A DNA stretch of 42,165 nt from Planctomycetota bacterium (GCA_007693455.1 REDP01000161.1:1-42165), one strand, 5' to 3'. Positions 25,989 to 35,162 are shown, counted from the stretch's first letter. Numbers and translations: made by a program. The notes: generated from the sequence alone by a model not told the origin.

Positions 25989-27434
25989 CTACGCAAAACT
26001 GCGGCGCTGGCGGGTCGATGGGATATTCTCGGCAATGCGGTATTTAGTTACCGTACGCCGAGAGATATCTAATCCTTCTTTGGCCAAAATATCGGCAATA
26101 GCCTGATCGGAAAGCGGGCGCTTGGGATCTTCTTTATCCACAAGTTGCTTAATTTTGAGCTTCACCGAACGCGAGCTTTCAGCTTCACTGCCATCCTGTG
26201 TAGCAATACCACCGGAGAAAAACTGGGCCAGGGGAATAATGCCCGCTGGGGTTTGAATGTATTTATCCTTTACCGCGCGTGATACTGTTGCCACATGCAT
26301 ACCAATACGATCGGCAATGTCTTGACGCATAAGCGGGCGTAAGTGCTCTGGGCCAAATTCCAGAAAGCCTTGCTGATGCTTGATGATTTCGGTAGCTATT
26401 TTTAACAAGGTGCGCTTGCGCTGGGCCACGGCGTCAATAATAAAACGGGCAGAACCTAATTGCTCTCGCAGATAGGCCTTATCACGGGCTGCGGTTTCTT
26501 CGCTCTCGTAGAGCTGATGGTAGGCTTGATTGATCTCCACTTTCGGAAGGTGCGAATCGGGTATTTCAACGATCCATTCCCCCGCCTCACTACGCTCCAC
26601 GACCACATCAGGAACAACAAATTGATTTTCACTGCGCGACCAGGGTTTACCAGGAGCAGGGTCTAATCGGGCAATGGCCTCTAAGGCCTCCTGCACGCGA
26701 TCAACTGAAACATCAAGGGCCTGGGCAATGATGGGCAAACGATTGCGCAAAAGATCGTCCAAATGATCACGCACAAGGGCAATTTCGAAGCTATTATCCC
26801 CAGATTCACGCTCCAATTGCAAACATAAACAATCGGCTAGGTCACGCGCCGCAATGCCAGCCGGCTCACAGCGGCGCACCCATTCCCATGCTTCTTCGGC
26901 TAATTCAAGCTTATCTTCGGGAAAGAGATCGCACAAGGGATCCACAAGATAGCCACGGCGATCTAACTGCCAGCAAATATCTGGGATCAAGGCGAATACT
27001 GCTTCGGGGACTTCTTCCATGCGCAGTTGCTCAATTAAAAAATCAGGGAGATTTTGCGGCGGCGATGGGGCTGCATTAATCGCCTCCATTTTGTCCGGAG
27101 CGTCTTCGTCCATACTGCGCGCTTCGCGCCGTGCTTTAAGAAATTCAGCGTGCTGTTCGTGGTCAAGATCGGAACGCATCTCCTCCATAACATCGGTGCG
27201 CCGACGACCGCCCTCATCGGCGACAGTCACATCCTCGGCGCCATCGAGAGAGCCGTCTTCTGGTGCGGTGTCGACGATTTCCAATACGGGGTTGGATTCG
27301 ATCTCGTGCATAATCCGCTCTTCGAGAGCCATTTGCGGGAGCAACAGAATTTCAATCGACTGAATCATCTGCGGCGTAAGCTTGAGCTTTTGCTCCATCC
27401 GCATATCAAAGTTCTGTCGCATCTGCAATGCCAT
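25989..27434 (-). CDS. rpoN: RNA polymerase sigma-54 factor
   Basis: A 481-residue sigma-54. Region I is the Gln/Leu-rich N-terminus ('KLKLTPQMIQSIEILLLPQ') that contacts activators. It is followed by an acidic region II and a core-binding domain with the 'CEPAGIAARDLADCL' stretch. The DNA-binding C-terminus carries the RpoN box as 'SRRTVTKYRIAENIPSTRQRR' (canonical ARRTVAKYRE). ATG 27434 has a strong AAGGAGG sequence. A plausible promoter lies about 113 bp upstream. The NtrC-type regulator encoded at 40.1-41.5 kb is a likely partner, since such activators work only with sigma-54. Confidence 0.97.
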   Translation of the reverse strand: MALQMRQNFDMRMEQKLKLTPQMIQSIEILLLPQMALEERIMHEIESNPVLEIVDTAPEDGSLDGAEDVTVADEGGRRRTDVMEEMRSDLDHEQHAEFLKARREARSMDEDAPDKMEAINAAPSPPQNLPDFLIEQLRMEEVPEAVFALIPDICWQLDRRGYLVDPLCDLFPEDKLELAEEAWEWVRRCEPAGIAARDLADCLCLQLERESGDNSFEIALVRDHLDDLLRNRLPIIAQALDVSVDRVQEALEAIARLDPAPGKPWSRSENQFVVPDVVVERSEAGEWIVEIPDSHLPKVEINQAYHQLYESEETAARDKAYLREQLGSARFIIDAVAQRKRTLLKIATEIIKHQQGFLEFGPEHLRPLMRQDIADRIGMHVATVSRAVKDKYIQTPAGIIPLAQFFSGGIATQDGSEAESSRSVKLKIKQLVDKEDPKRPLSDQAIADILAKEGLDISRRTVTKYRIAENIPSTRQRRSFA

Positions 27435-27546
27435 AGACGACCTCCTTGGCTACACTAGGCTCTCTCACTACCCCATAATTGGGGAACGGGCTATTGTGGA
27501 TCATTGAGCAAAGCCGATACTCCAGGCTCTCAACGCGTCCTAGCAA

Positions 27547-27575
27547 AGTATAAGCCAATCTTTGCCCTCACGCAA
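27547..27575 (-). promoter_or_regulatory. Candidate sigma-70 promoter for rpoN
   Basis: Read on the minus strand, TTGCGT (-35) and TATACT (-10) are separated by exactly 17 bases. They lie about 113 bp upstream of the rpoN ATG, leaving a leader that contains a small CCCC/GGGG hairpin. Assigned by eye only. Confidence 0.45.
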
Positions 27576-27676
27576 GTCCTGGCAATGCCATACTCATGTC
27601 TATGATCAACACAGTCGCAGGGCTCTCCCCGCCTTGCCCCTGGCTACAGGGCGGCGCACAGCTTGCCCCCGGGGCC

Positions 27677-28062
27677 GCCGATCTCCTTATCAATGGCATG
27701 AAGCATTTGCGATACGCAGGCGCGTGGCCTGATCGAGCCCCAACGGGGTTGCGAAGACGTAAATATTGTAATGCCATCCTGCTCCATTCCGGGGCTGCGC
27801 CGCCGTTTATGGGCATATTATCTTCACAGCAAGAATCTCGCGTCTGCCCTGCTCTGAGCCTCCGCAACCCTTTCAGGGTTGACCGTTTCTTGGACCTTTA
27901 CCCAGGGTAGCTAGCGCAACCCTGGGCTAGTATGCGAAGCCCCCTTGGGGCTTTAAACGCTTACCGACACCCTACCTCGTTTTTTTGATCTCACCATTCG
28001 TGCGGTGGTGTACATGAATACACGAACCCAAAACGCTTAATGCCATTGATCGGGAGATCGGC
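27677..28062. repeat. About 386-bp unit bounded by 28-bp imperfect inverted repeats
   Basis: The left arm (27677-27704) is the reverse complement of the right arm (28035-28062) at 25 of 28 positions. The core GCTT[A/C]ATGCCATTGAT and the GGAGATCGGC end are conserved. A third copy at 1505-1532 shares about 24 of 28 positions with the right arm. The interior includes the triple-hairpin repeat. No obvious target-site duplication was identified, and there is no transposase inside. Confidence 0.65.
27865..27953 (+). repeat. Triple-hairpin palindromic repeat (REP-like)
   Basis: Three perfect hairpins stand in a row: CAACCCT-TTC-AGGGTTG (27865-27881), CCCAGGGT-n10-ACCCTGGG (27901-27926) and AAGCCCC-CTT-GGGGCTT (27937-27953). 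I recall very similar 'aaccctttcagggttg... acccagggtagc... caaccctgggct... aagccccttggggctt' arrangements scattered in intergenic regions of planctomycete, verrucomicrobial and related genomes; this was not checked by search. Function unknown. Confidence 0.7.
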
Positions 28063-28146
28063 GATCACGGGAGCAAGATTTGAGCCGCCCTGGGTGTGAC
28101 GCCTGAATGCTGATTGCATTTATCTTCGACAATCATCCTAGGGAGC

Positions 28147-31100
28147 ATGCAGGTCTTACTGGAACGCTATGGGCGTGATCAACGGATTCAACAACTCCTC
28201 AGCGCGGCACAGCGTGAAGCATCTTTGAGTCTGGCGCCCATCCACGGCGGCCTTGCTGCGGTGTGCATTGCTTGCCTACGGCAGCAACGGCAGCACCACC
28301 GCGTCCATCTTGTTGTATGCCCTGATCCCGATGCTTTGTCGGATGATCTCGAAGCGCTGGGAATACCAGCGACCATTCTTCCCGAACTCGATGAACACGA
28401 TGGTGATGGCGATGCGGACAGCATCCGTCCCCAGCTACTCAGCCAGCGCCTCCTGGCCTGCGAAGCTTGGTCGCAAGGGAATTTGATCCTGGCTACCCCC
28501 CATGCCGTAGAACAACCCGTTCCCAATTTCCGTGACCTACGTGCAGCAAGCTTTCAAGTGGAAACGGGGCAGCGCCACAATCTCTCAGATCTGGCCGAAC
28601 GACTCCATGACCAGGGCTATCGGGTAACGCCCTTGGTTGAAGAACCTGGACAGCTCTCCCAGCGCGGCAGTGTGCTAGACATTTGGCCATGGTCGGCATC
28701 ACTACCGGTGCGCCTGGATTTTTTTGATGATGAGGTTGATAGTATTCGCCGTTTTGAACCGGACAGCCAAGAAACGGTCAGCCGCATTACTAAGGTTCGC
28801 TTTTCTGGCATGGGCGGTGGCCTCATTGCCACTGAGCCATTGTGGGAGCAAATTGATCACGCTCCCATTATTGTGCTAGGTGATGTGCCATTACGACAAC
28901 GCCTGAAACACGACCATGGACGGCCAGAACTTCGCCTGGGACGCACCCTGAGCCACGGCGATCTGGACGGCGGAAGCACCACCATTCAGCGCTTTCAAGG
29001 TGATCTCCATCGCGATTTGACTGAACTTTCCCTCGTTCCCCAGGAAGGTTCTCAGCTGATTCTGCTCGCACGCAATGAGGAAGCGGCAACTGACCATCGG
29101 CATATGATCAGCGAACATGGCCTCAACGCCGAAGTGCTCATTGGTCGCCTGCATGCGGGGTGGCGGGATCAGCTGAGTGGAGTGGTCGTCCTCCATGATT
29201 TTGAGCTGGCTCATCGCCTACCCAACCGACGACGTAGCCGCAAACGCGTGAGTGGCGGCAACCCTCTCTCAAGTCTTGCCGATTTACGCAATGGTGACTA
29301 TGTGGTGCACTTGAATCATGGCATTGCCCGCTTTCGTGGCATGACCACTTTAGAGCGGCGTGGATTCTTTGAGGATTTCTTGCTGCTCGAGTTTGCCGAA
29401 GAGAGCCGCATTTATGTCCCCGTTGCCGCCATTGATCTGATTCAAAAGTACATCGGCGGCTCGGGTCGACATCCACCCCTCGACCGTCTCGGTGGCAAGG
29501 TATGGGCGAAGCGCCGTGCTAAAGCCGAAAAAGCCATTGCTGACCTGTCGGCTGAGCTGATTGAGGCACAAGCCAAGCGTCAGGATGCCCAGGGCATAGC
29601 ACATCCTGCAGACGACGCCGAGCAACGCCACTTTGAAGCGCGTTTTCCCTACGAGGAAACCGAAGACCAACTGCTGGCGATGCGCGAAATAAAACAGGAT
29701 CTGCAAGCCAACCAACCCATGGATCGCCTCCTCTGCGGGGATGTGGGCTTTGGCAAAACAGAGCTTGCTCTACGCGCGGCCTTTAAAGTGGCCAAAGGAG
29801 GGCATCAAGTCATCCTCCTGGCACCCACTACCATCCTTGCCGATCAACATGCCCGCACCTTTGAGTCTCGCCTGCAGGGGCATAATCTGCGACTGGCTTG
29901 TCTCCATCGCTTTGTCAAAACCGCCCAACGGCGAGCCACCTTGGAGCAAGCGGCCCAGGGTGAGATTGATATCCTTATTGGCACCCATGCCTTACTCAGT
30001 AAAGACCTCAATGTCCCCCTCCTGGGCCTGCTGATCATAGACGAGGAACAGCGTTTTGGGGTCCGCCATAAAGAGCATCTGCGCCGCCTCCGCCATGGGG
30101 TTGATGTACTCACCTTAAGCGCTACCCCCATTCCACGGACCCTCCATTTTTCCATGTTGGGTATCCGTGATATATCCGTGCTTGCGGAGGCTCCAGCCGA
30201 ACGTATGGCCGTACAAACCCATGTCAGCCATTGGGACAAGGCTCTTTTACGCCAAGCAATCGAGCGGGAACTGGAACGCGGTGGACAGATTTTTGTCATC
30301 AATAATCGCATTGAAGATCTCGATCGCGTGGCTTTTCGTCTAGGGCGCTTGGTTCCTGAGATGCGCTATGAGACCCTTCACGGGCGCATGAGCGAACAAG
30401 ATATTCATCATACCATGGAACGCTTTCGCAGTGGAGCCCTGCACTGCTTGGTGGCAACTACCATCGTTGAATCGGGCTTGGATATCCCCAATGCCAATAC
30501 CCTGATAGTTCATAATGCCCACGCCTACGGCCTGGGAGAACTCCATCAGTTACGAGGACGTATTGGTCGTTTTACGCGCCAAGCCTATGCGTTTTTTATT
30601 ATCCCCACGGGACGCAGTATTGGCGATGATGCCCGAGAACGACTCGACGCCATTCAAGAATACGCCGATTTGGGCGCTGGTTTCAAATTAGCCATGCGCG
30701 ATCTGGAACTGCGCGGGGCAGGAAACCTCCTGGGAGCACAGCAATCTGGCCACATTGAAGCCATCGGCTACGAACTCTACTGCCGCCTGCTCAATGATGC
30801 CGTACGGCGGTTACGTGGCGATCCAGACAACCACCAAGCGACCAATATAACCGGCACACGCAGCCCACGACTGGCCTTCCCTATTGATGCTTATATACCC
30901 GATGAATGGATTGAAGCCCCGCAAATTAAATTTGATCTCCATAAAATATTGGAGAACAGTCGCCGGCACAGCGATCTCAGTACTGCCGCACAGGTGTTCC
31001 GTGATCGTTTTGGGCCCCTTCCTGATCCCGTCGTACGCCTCTTCCAGCAGCATGCACTCACCCGTGCCTGTGACGATTTGGGCATTGAGCGCATCGAACG

Positions 31101-31335
31101 CAGCGACCGGCAAATACGCCTCCGTCTGAGCAATGGCATTCCCGACATGCTCGTTCATAGCGAAGTCCCCGGATTACTGCATGTCCAACCAAGTGACGAT
31201 GGGATCACCCTTTTCCTTCGCCATGCCCCTGATCAAGACCACACCCTGTCCCTACTTTGTCAACTCTGCCACTTGGATATGGGATACTTAGGGCGTGAAG
31301 ATCGGGCTTTGGCCTCGGTTAACGATGAGATATGA
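28147..31335 (+). CDS. mfd: Transcription-repair coupling factor
   Basis: About 1062 residues, a typical Mfd length. Mfd displaces RNA polymerase stalled at DNA lesions and recruits UvrA. Domains in order: a UvrB-like N-terminal module without ATPase motifs; the CarD-like RNA-polymerase-interacting domain ('NGDYVVHLNHGIARFRGM'); then the RecG-like translocase with Walker A 'GDVGFGKTELALRAA', DEEQ box 'IIDEEQRFGVRHKEHL' and 'LSATPIPRTLHFSM'. The C-terminal TRCF domain follows ('GYELYCRLLNDAV'). ATG 28147 is chosen because TAGGGAG precedes it; the ORF-track TTG at 28114 adds eleven residues with no SD. It converges with lepB across about 40 bp. Confidence 0.96.
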   Translation: MQVLLERYGRDQRIQQLLSAAQREASLSLAPIHGGLAAVCIACLRQQRQHHRVHLVVCPDPDALSDDLEALGIPATILPELDEHDGDGDADSIRPQLLSQRLLACEAWSQGNLILATPHAVEQPVPNFRDLRAASFQVETGQRHNLSDLAERLHDQGYRVTPLVEEPGQLSQRGSVLDIWPWSASLPVRLDFFDDEVDSIRRFEPDSQETVSRITKVRFSGMGGGLIATEPLWEQIDHAPIIVLGDVPLRQRLKHDHGRPELRLGRTLSHGDLDGGSTTIQRFQGDLHRDLTELSLVPQEGSQLILLARNEEAATDHRHMISEHGLNAEVLIGRLHAGWRDQLSGVVVLHDFELAHRLPNRRRSRKRVSGGNPLSSLADLRNGDYVVHLNHGIARFRGMTTLERRGFFEDFLLLEFAEESRIYVPVAAIDLIQKYIGGSGRHPPLDRLGGKVWAKRRAKAEKAIADLSAELIEAQAKRQDAQGIAHPADDAEQRHFEARFPYEETEDQLLAMREIKQDLQANQPMDRLLCGDVGFGKTELALRAAFKVAKGGHQVILLAPTTILADQHARTFESRLQGHNLRLACLHRFVKTAQRRATLEQAAQGEIDILIGTHALLSKDLNVPLLGLLIIDEEQRFGVRHKEHLRRLRHGVDVLTLSATPIPRTLHFSMLGIRDISVLAEAPAERMAVQTHVSHWDKALLRQAIERELERGGQIFVINNRIEDLDRVAFRLGRLVPEMRYETLHGRMSEQDIHHTMERFRSGALHCLVATTIVESGLDIPNANTLIVHNAHAYGLGELHQLRGRIGRFTRQAYAFFIIPTGRSIGDDARERLDAIQEYADLGAGFKLAMRDLELRGAGNLLGAQQSGHIEAIGYELYCRLLNDAVRRLRGDPDNHQATNITGTRSPRLAFPIDAYIPDEWIEAPQIKFDLHKILENSRRHSDLSTAAQVFRDRFGPLPDPVVRLFQQHALTRACDDLGIERIERSDRQIRLRLSNGIPDMLVHSEVPGLLHVQPSDDGITLFLRHAPDQDHTLSLLCQLCHLDMGYLGREDRALASVNDEI

Positions 31336-31374
31336 GTCGAGGCGCGCCGTTAGGGACCTCACACAGCACAATCG

Positions 31375-33033
31375 CTAACGCACTCGCGTCCACCGCGGGA
31401 ATACTACACCAAAGACCCTGCCCCGCATATTGGTACCTGGCACCCAGCCCCAATTACGACTATCGGCGCTAAAAGGGCTATTATCGCCTAACATGAGATA
31501 GGCGTTGTCTGGTACGGTTATGGCTGTTTCCTCACAAATGGCTAAGCCTTGGAGCCATGATGGATCTTGACGATTATCTGCCTGCATGCTGGCCAATAGT
31601 GATTCGCGCTTGTTCGGATTGGCAAGATGGGGAACAAACTGTTCGCGAATCATGCGCACTTCCATGCGGCGTTGCTCAAAGCGTGCCATATCATCACGAC
31701 TGGCCATGGCTGATAAACGGTGATGCCAGACATCAGATTGATCGGTTAAAATTCCATCTGCAGTATAATATACATCACGATCTACGGCCACATGCTGGGC
31801 TCGTAGCACGCCCTCCCCGCGCAGCTGAATGCGGGTGCGCGTGGCCGAGGCACTGGGGTCTACAGGTACAATTGATTGAGGCTCCATGAGCATGGTATCA
31901 TCCAGCCATGCCTGGGCAGTATTATCCACCAAGGCGAGACGAATATGGCGGCCAATCAGCTGCTCGTCCCCCTGGGCAAGAGGCTCGTCACCAAGAGAGA
32001 GCGTCCATCCATTATCATCCAATCGCAGCCGCAAACGATTCACACCGCCCTGAGCAAGAATAAGTTCAACCGTGCCGCTACGCTCCTGGGGCACCATATG
32101 CAAGCGAACATCACCCACCAAATCACGCATGAGCATATTGAGACTGGAGCCATAATGCTGGCTATCCAGATCTGCCGTAGTCAGACGGTTAATCTCCCAG
32201 CGATCCAGATCATAGATATTTCCGGTGCGACCGTTGTAAGAAAATTGTGGCTGTGTCAGTGAAACCTGCTGCTGCTGCCATTGACCGCCTCCCCCACGGG
32301 GCCGCACGTTCACAGGCCCAGGCTTGACATAGATATTACGCAGGGGTTGATCAAAGAGTATTCCTTGATCATCGCGCAAAGAAAACAACAAGGATCCACC
32401 GTCATCAATCTCCGCAGTTGACGATCGCCCCCGCCAGGGCACATAACCTGAATCCTCGCCATGGCGATAGATTGGCAACCACAGTGCCTCCTGAATGCCT
32501 GGTGGCTTGGCGGTCACCGCAAAGCTACCATCATCCTGCTGCTGATAGACATCACCATAACGGATGAAAAAGGTATCTCCTGGCATCGCTACACAGCGTT
32601 TAACAAAGTTACGCTGCAACAGGGGGCGGAAAGGGAAGGAATCTAATCGCTCGCCATCAGGGGTGATTGCTGGCATTTCACGGCCATGGGGGCCTTCGAC
32701 TTCTGGAACAGGATACTGAAAGACCACTACACCCCAGCGTTTGGGGCCTATAAAACGAAAGCCCATCTTATCAACCACAACGTGATCAGCTTTACTCAGA
32801 GCCACATCACCATACAGCGCTGGCTCCATACTGGCAGTAGGAATGCGGTAAGCCTCAATAAAAAATTGACGCAGGGCCAAGGCGATAATAAAAGCGAAAA
32901 TCCAATTCTCGCAAAATGCATTCACCCACCGTTGCCACGCCGGAAGTCGCTCTTCAAACACCTGGCCACGGCGCAGACGCTCCTGGCGGGTAGGCTTGGC
33001 AGGGGATGAATCTGGGGGTATTTCGGACATCAT
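31375..33033 (-). CDS. lepB: Signal peptidase I with a large central insert
   Basis: A 552-residue type I signal peptidase that removes signal peptides on the outer face of the inner membrane. One membrane segment is seen at about 40-60 ('CENWIFAFIIALALRQFFIE'). The nucleophile is Ser68 in 'PTASMEPAL', the general-base Lys is Lys145 in 'VKRCVAMPGD', and box E is 'GDNSPFSADSR' near residue 516. Roughly 340 residues separate the Lys box from box E, far more than in E. coli LepB (324 residues in total). Chlamydial and planctomycete enzymes are also enlarged here. The insert has an all-beta look, with strands such as 'NRLRLRLDDNGWTLSLGDEPL'. A strong terminator lies between the upstream prfA gene and lepB, so lepB probably has its own promoter. 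Confidence 0.93.
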   Translation of the reverse strand: MMSEIPPDSSPAKPTRQERLRRGQVFEERLPAWQRWVNAFCENWIFAFIIALALRQFFIEAYRIPTASMEPALYGDVALSKADHVVVDKMGFRFIGPKRWGVVVFQYPVPEVEGPHGREMPAITPDGERLDSFPFRPLLQRNFVKRCVAMPGDTFFIRYGDVYQQQDDGSFAVTAKPPGIQEALWLPIYRHGEDSGYVPWRGRSSTAEIDDGGSLLFSLRDDQGILFDQPLRNIYVKPGPVNVRPRGGGGQWQQQQVSLTQPQFSYNGRTGNIYDLDRWEINRLTTADLDSQHYGSSLNMLMRDLVGDVRLHMVPQERSGTVELILAQGGVNRLRLRLDDNGWTLSLGDEPLAQGDEQLIGRHIRLALVDNTAQAWLDDTMLMEPQSIVPVDPSASATRTRIQLRGEGVLRAQHVAVDRDVYYTADGILTDQSDVWHHRLSAMASRDDMARFEQRRMEVRMIREQFVPHLANPNKRESLLASMQADNRQDPSWLQGLAICEETAITVPDNAYLMLGDNSPFSADSRNWGWVPGTNMRGRVFGVVFPRWTRVR

Positions 33034-33137
33034 TACCTCTTAACCGAAGATACCGCAGAGCCAAGAGGCAAGGCGATCACAAAAGCAGGACCGCGTAAAG
33101 CCTGCCCCTGGAACCGCCGGTCTCCAGACCGTCCAGC

Positions 33138-33163
33138 AAAAACGCCCTGTGTAGGGCGTTTTT
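33138..33163. terminator. Perfect intrinsic terminator after prfA
   Basis: AAAAACGCCCT-GTGT-AGGGCGTTTTT forms an 11-bp perfect stem with a 4-nt loop and T-runs on both strands, so it is bidirectional by structure. It lies 32 bp past the prfA stop and about 105 bp before the lepB start, both on the minus strand. It therefore separates the ribosomal-protein block from lepB. Confidence 0.88.
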
Positions 33164-33194
33164 GCACACAATAGCGAGCTTTGCGTCGCCTTGA

Positions 33195-34280
33195 TTACAG
33201 CACTCCATCCCAGTGCTCAAGTAAACTCACTTTGGCGTGATCAATCATGGCTTGCTGGACATCCTCAAGATGCCCCTGGAGGTAGCGATCAAGATCGTAG
33301 CTGGTCCAATTAATGCGGTGATCAGTGATACGGTTTTGCGGCACATTGTAGGTGCGAATGCGGTCTGATCGATCGCCGCTGCCAATCTGGCCCTTACGTT
33401 CTGCGGCTCGGGCCGCAGCAGTGCGCTGCAACTCAGCCTCGAACAACCGGGAGCGCAGTACCTTCATGGCACGATCGAGGTTTGCCCCTTGGCTTTTTTG
33501 ATCCTGACATGAAGCAACAATGCCTGTCGGCTTATGGGTTACGCGAATGGCTGATTCGGTTTTATTGACGTGCTGACCACCTGCACCACCAGCGCGCTTG
33601 CGCTCGATGACAAGATCATCGTCATTAATAGCCACTTCGACTTCATCCGCCTCAGGAAGCACGGCTACGGTAGCCGCAGAAGTATGCACACGTCCTTGAC
33701 TTTCGGTTTGGGGAACTCGCTGCACCCGGTGTCCACCCGATTCATAACGCAAAAGGCCGTAGGCGCCTTCGCCGCGCACTTCAAGAATGGCTTCTTTAAA
33801 GCCACCTTGCTCACTTTCGCTAGCATCAATAAGCTCAATGCGCCAGCCTCGCCGCTGGGCATGCAGCTGATACATCCGCACCAGATCACCAGCAAATAGA
33901 CAGGCTTCTTCGCCACCTGTGCCGGCACGCACCTCCATCAAGGCAGTGCGGTCAGCCAGGGCATCACCCTGAACGATCTGTGCCTTCACTTGCTCTAACA
34001 GGGCTTCACAAGCGGCTTGCGCCTCGTGACATTCTTCGCGCGCCAGCTCAGCGAGCTCTGAGTCCTGCAACATTGATTCGGCTTGCTGTAACCGGTCTTG
34101 CTCGTGGAGCATGGCGCGGTAGGGCTCCACCACGCGAGACAATCGCCCATGCTCACGCACCAAGACAGGGTACTCACGACTTGATGCAACAACTGGATCC
34201 GCCAGTTGTTGCTCAAGTTCTTCATGACGGGCAGCCACATGTGCCAGCTTCTGAAGCAAATCGTTGGACTGCCCAAGCAT
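33195..34280 (-). CDS. prfA: Peptide chain release factor 1
   Basis: A 361-residue class I release factor recognising UAA and UAG. The catalytic GGQ is at 234-236 in 'RAGGAGGQHVNKTESA'. The codon-recognition PxT tripeptide is 'PQT' (190-192) in 'RVPQTESQGRVHTS', the RF1 context rather than the RF2 SPF type. The start region is odd: the eleven bases between rpmE and the ATG have no Shine-Dalgarno sequence on the mRNA strand and instead contain CACCTCCT immediately before the ATG. It is the last gene of the rpsF-ssb-rpsR-rplI-rpmE-prfA run and is followed by a strong terminator. Confidence 0.95.
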   Translation of the reverse strand: MLGQSNDLLQKLAHVAARHEELEQQLADPVVASSREYPVLVREHGRLSRVVEPYRAMLHEQDRLQQAESMLQDSELAELAREECHEAQAACEALLEQVKAQIVQGDALADRTALMEVRAGTGGEEACLFAGDLVRMYQLHAQRRGWRIELIDASESEQGGFKEAILEVRGEGAYGLLRYESGGHRVQRVPQTESQGRVHTSAATVAVLPEADEVEVAINDDDLVIERKRAGGAGGQHVNKTESAIRVTHKPTGIVASCQDQKSQGANLDRAMKVLRSRLFEAELQRTAAARAAERKGQIGSGDRSDRIRTYNVPQNRITDHRINWTSYDLDRYLQGHLEDVQQAMIDHAKVSLLEHWDGVL

Positions 34281-34291
34281 AGGAGGTGCCG

Positions 34292-34567
34292 TTAGGCCTT
34301 ACCCTTCTTTTTCGCCAAGCGTGACAGATTGGCACCAAACTTGGAGCCAAATTTCTCCACACGACCAGCGGTATCCATGATGCGCTGATTGCCTGTGTAG
34401 AAAGGGTGGCTGCTGCTGGTAACGTCAACCTTTACCAAGGGGTATTCTTGGCCTTCAATGGTGATGGTTTCTCTGCTTTCGACCGCACTATCGATGCGAT
34501 ACATGCAACCGTTCACCGAGTCTTGAAAAATAACGGGGCGAACTTCTGGGTGGATTTCAGCCTTCAT
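34292..34567 (-). CDS. rpmE2: 50S ribosomal protein L31, type B
   Basis: A 91-residue L31 of the zinc-independent type B: it has the 'KAEIHPEVRPVIFQD' start and 'SSSHPFYTGNQ', and lacks the CxxC zinc-binding pairs of type A. A basic C-terminal tail ('LSRLAKKKGKA') follows. The ATG at 34567 is chosen over the TTG at 34576 because GAGGAG lies nine bases upstream. Type B copies are often induced by zinc starvation, but here the gene sits with housekeeping ribosomal genes and is the only L31 in the window. Confidence 0.92.
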   Translation of the reverse strand: MKAEIHPEVRPVIFQDSVNGCMYRIDSAVESRETITIEGQEYPLVKVDVTSSSHPFYTGNQRIMDTAGRVEKFGSKFGANLSRLAKKKGKA

Positions 34568-34634
34568 GACGGCCAACTCCTCATAATGGATGTTTGGGAA
34601 TGTGCGCTCACGGCACGATCAGTAGTAGCTCGAA

Positions 34635-35162
34635 TCAACGCTCTTCAGCAACGGCCTCTTCGCCATGAGCGCTGGCCAGCACTTCGTCCATGGTGCTGCC
34701 CTGCGGATCAGCATCGACAACCTCTACTTCAATGGTGGCTTCAACCTCACCAAAGAGGCGGAGAAGAACTTGATACGTGCCGAGCTGCTTGAATGATTCA
34801 TGCAGGTGCACCTGTTTGGGGTCGATTTCGTAACCACTCTTGGCCAATGACGCAACAATGTCACGAATGCCGACGGAACCAAATAAGGTATTCCCAGAGG
34901 ATACTTTTGCCGCGATTTGCAGGGACATACCATCGATTTGCTTCTTGGTTGCCAAGGCTTGGCCTTCGTGCTCGGCACGACGTCGTGCTGCCTGCTCGCG
35001 CAAGAGCTCGATTTGTCGCTTGGCAGCCTGCGAAGCGGCAATGGCCTTGCCGTAGGGCAAGAGGAAGTTGCGCGCATAACCAGGGCGCACGGCAACGATG
35101 TCACCCATGTTCCCCAATTTGAGCACGTCTTCAGTCAAGAGGACTTCAACGTTTTTAGACAT
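34635..35162 (-). CDS. rplI: 50S ribosomal protein L9
   Basis: About 175 residues. The N-terminal L9 domain is clear ('VEVLLTEDVLKLGNMGDIVAV', 'GYARNFLLPYGKA'), followed by the long connecting helix and the C-terminal RNA-binding domain. A short acidic tail of about 25 residues ('TMDEVLASAHGEEAVAEER') extends beyond the usual end. ATG 35162 has an AAAGGA sequence; the ORF-track start at 35249 is a long upstream extension without coding character. It lies about 110 bp after rpsR, with a small hairpin between. Confidence 0.95.
   Translation of the reverse strand: MSKNVEVLLTEDVLKLGNMGDIVAVRPGYARNFLLPYGKAIAASQAAKRQIELLREQAARRRAEHEGQALATKKQIDGMSLQIAAKVSSGNTLFGSVGIRDIVASLAKSGYEIDPKQVHLHESFKQLGTYQVLLRLFGEVEATIEVEVVDADPQGSTMDEVLASAHGEEAVAEER

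Larger units (their letters stand above)
27576..28146. other. Non-coding gap between rpoN and mfd holding repeats
   Basis: No convincing gene occurs here; the 104-codon ORF at 27596-27910 overlays hairpin structures and has no recognisable character. The gap holds an inverted-repeat-bounded unit (27677-28062) and a triple hairpin (27865-27953), described separately. The last about 85 bp lead to mfd. Confidence 0.6.

Noticed and set aside
27596-27910. 104-codon plus-strand ORF between rpoN and mfd
   Set aside because: It overlies the inverted-repeat arm and the first hairpin of the triple-hairpin repeat, has no clear ribosome-binding site and no recognisable protein character.
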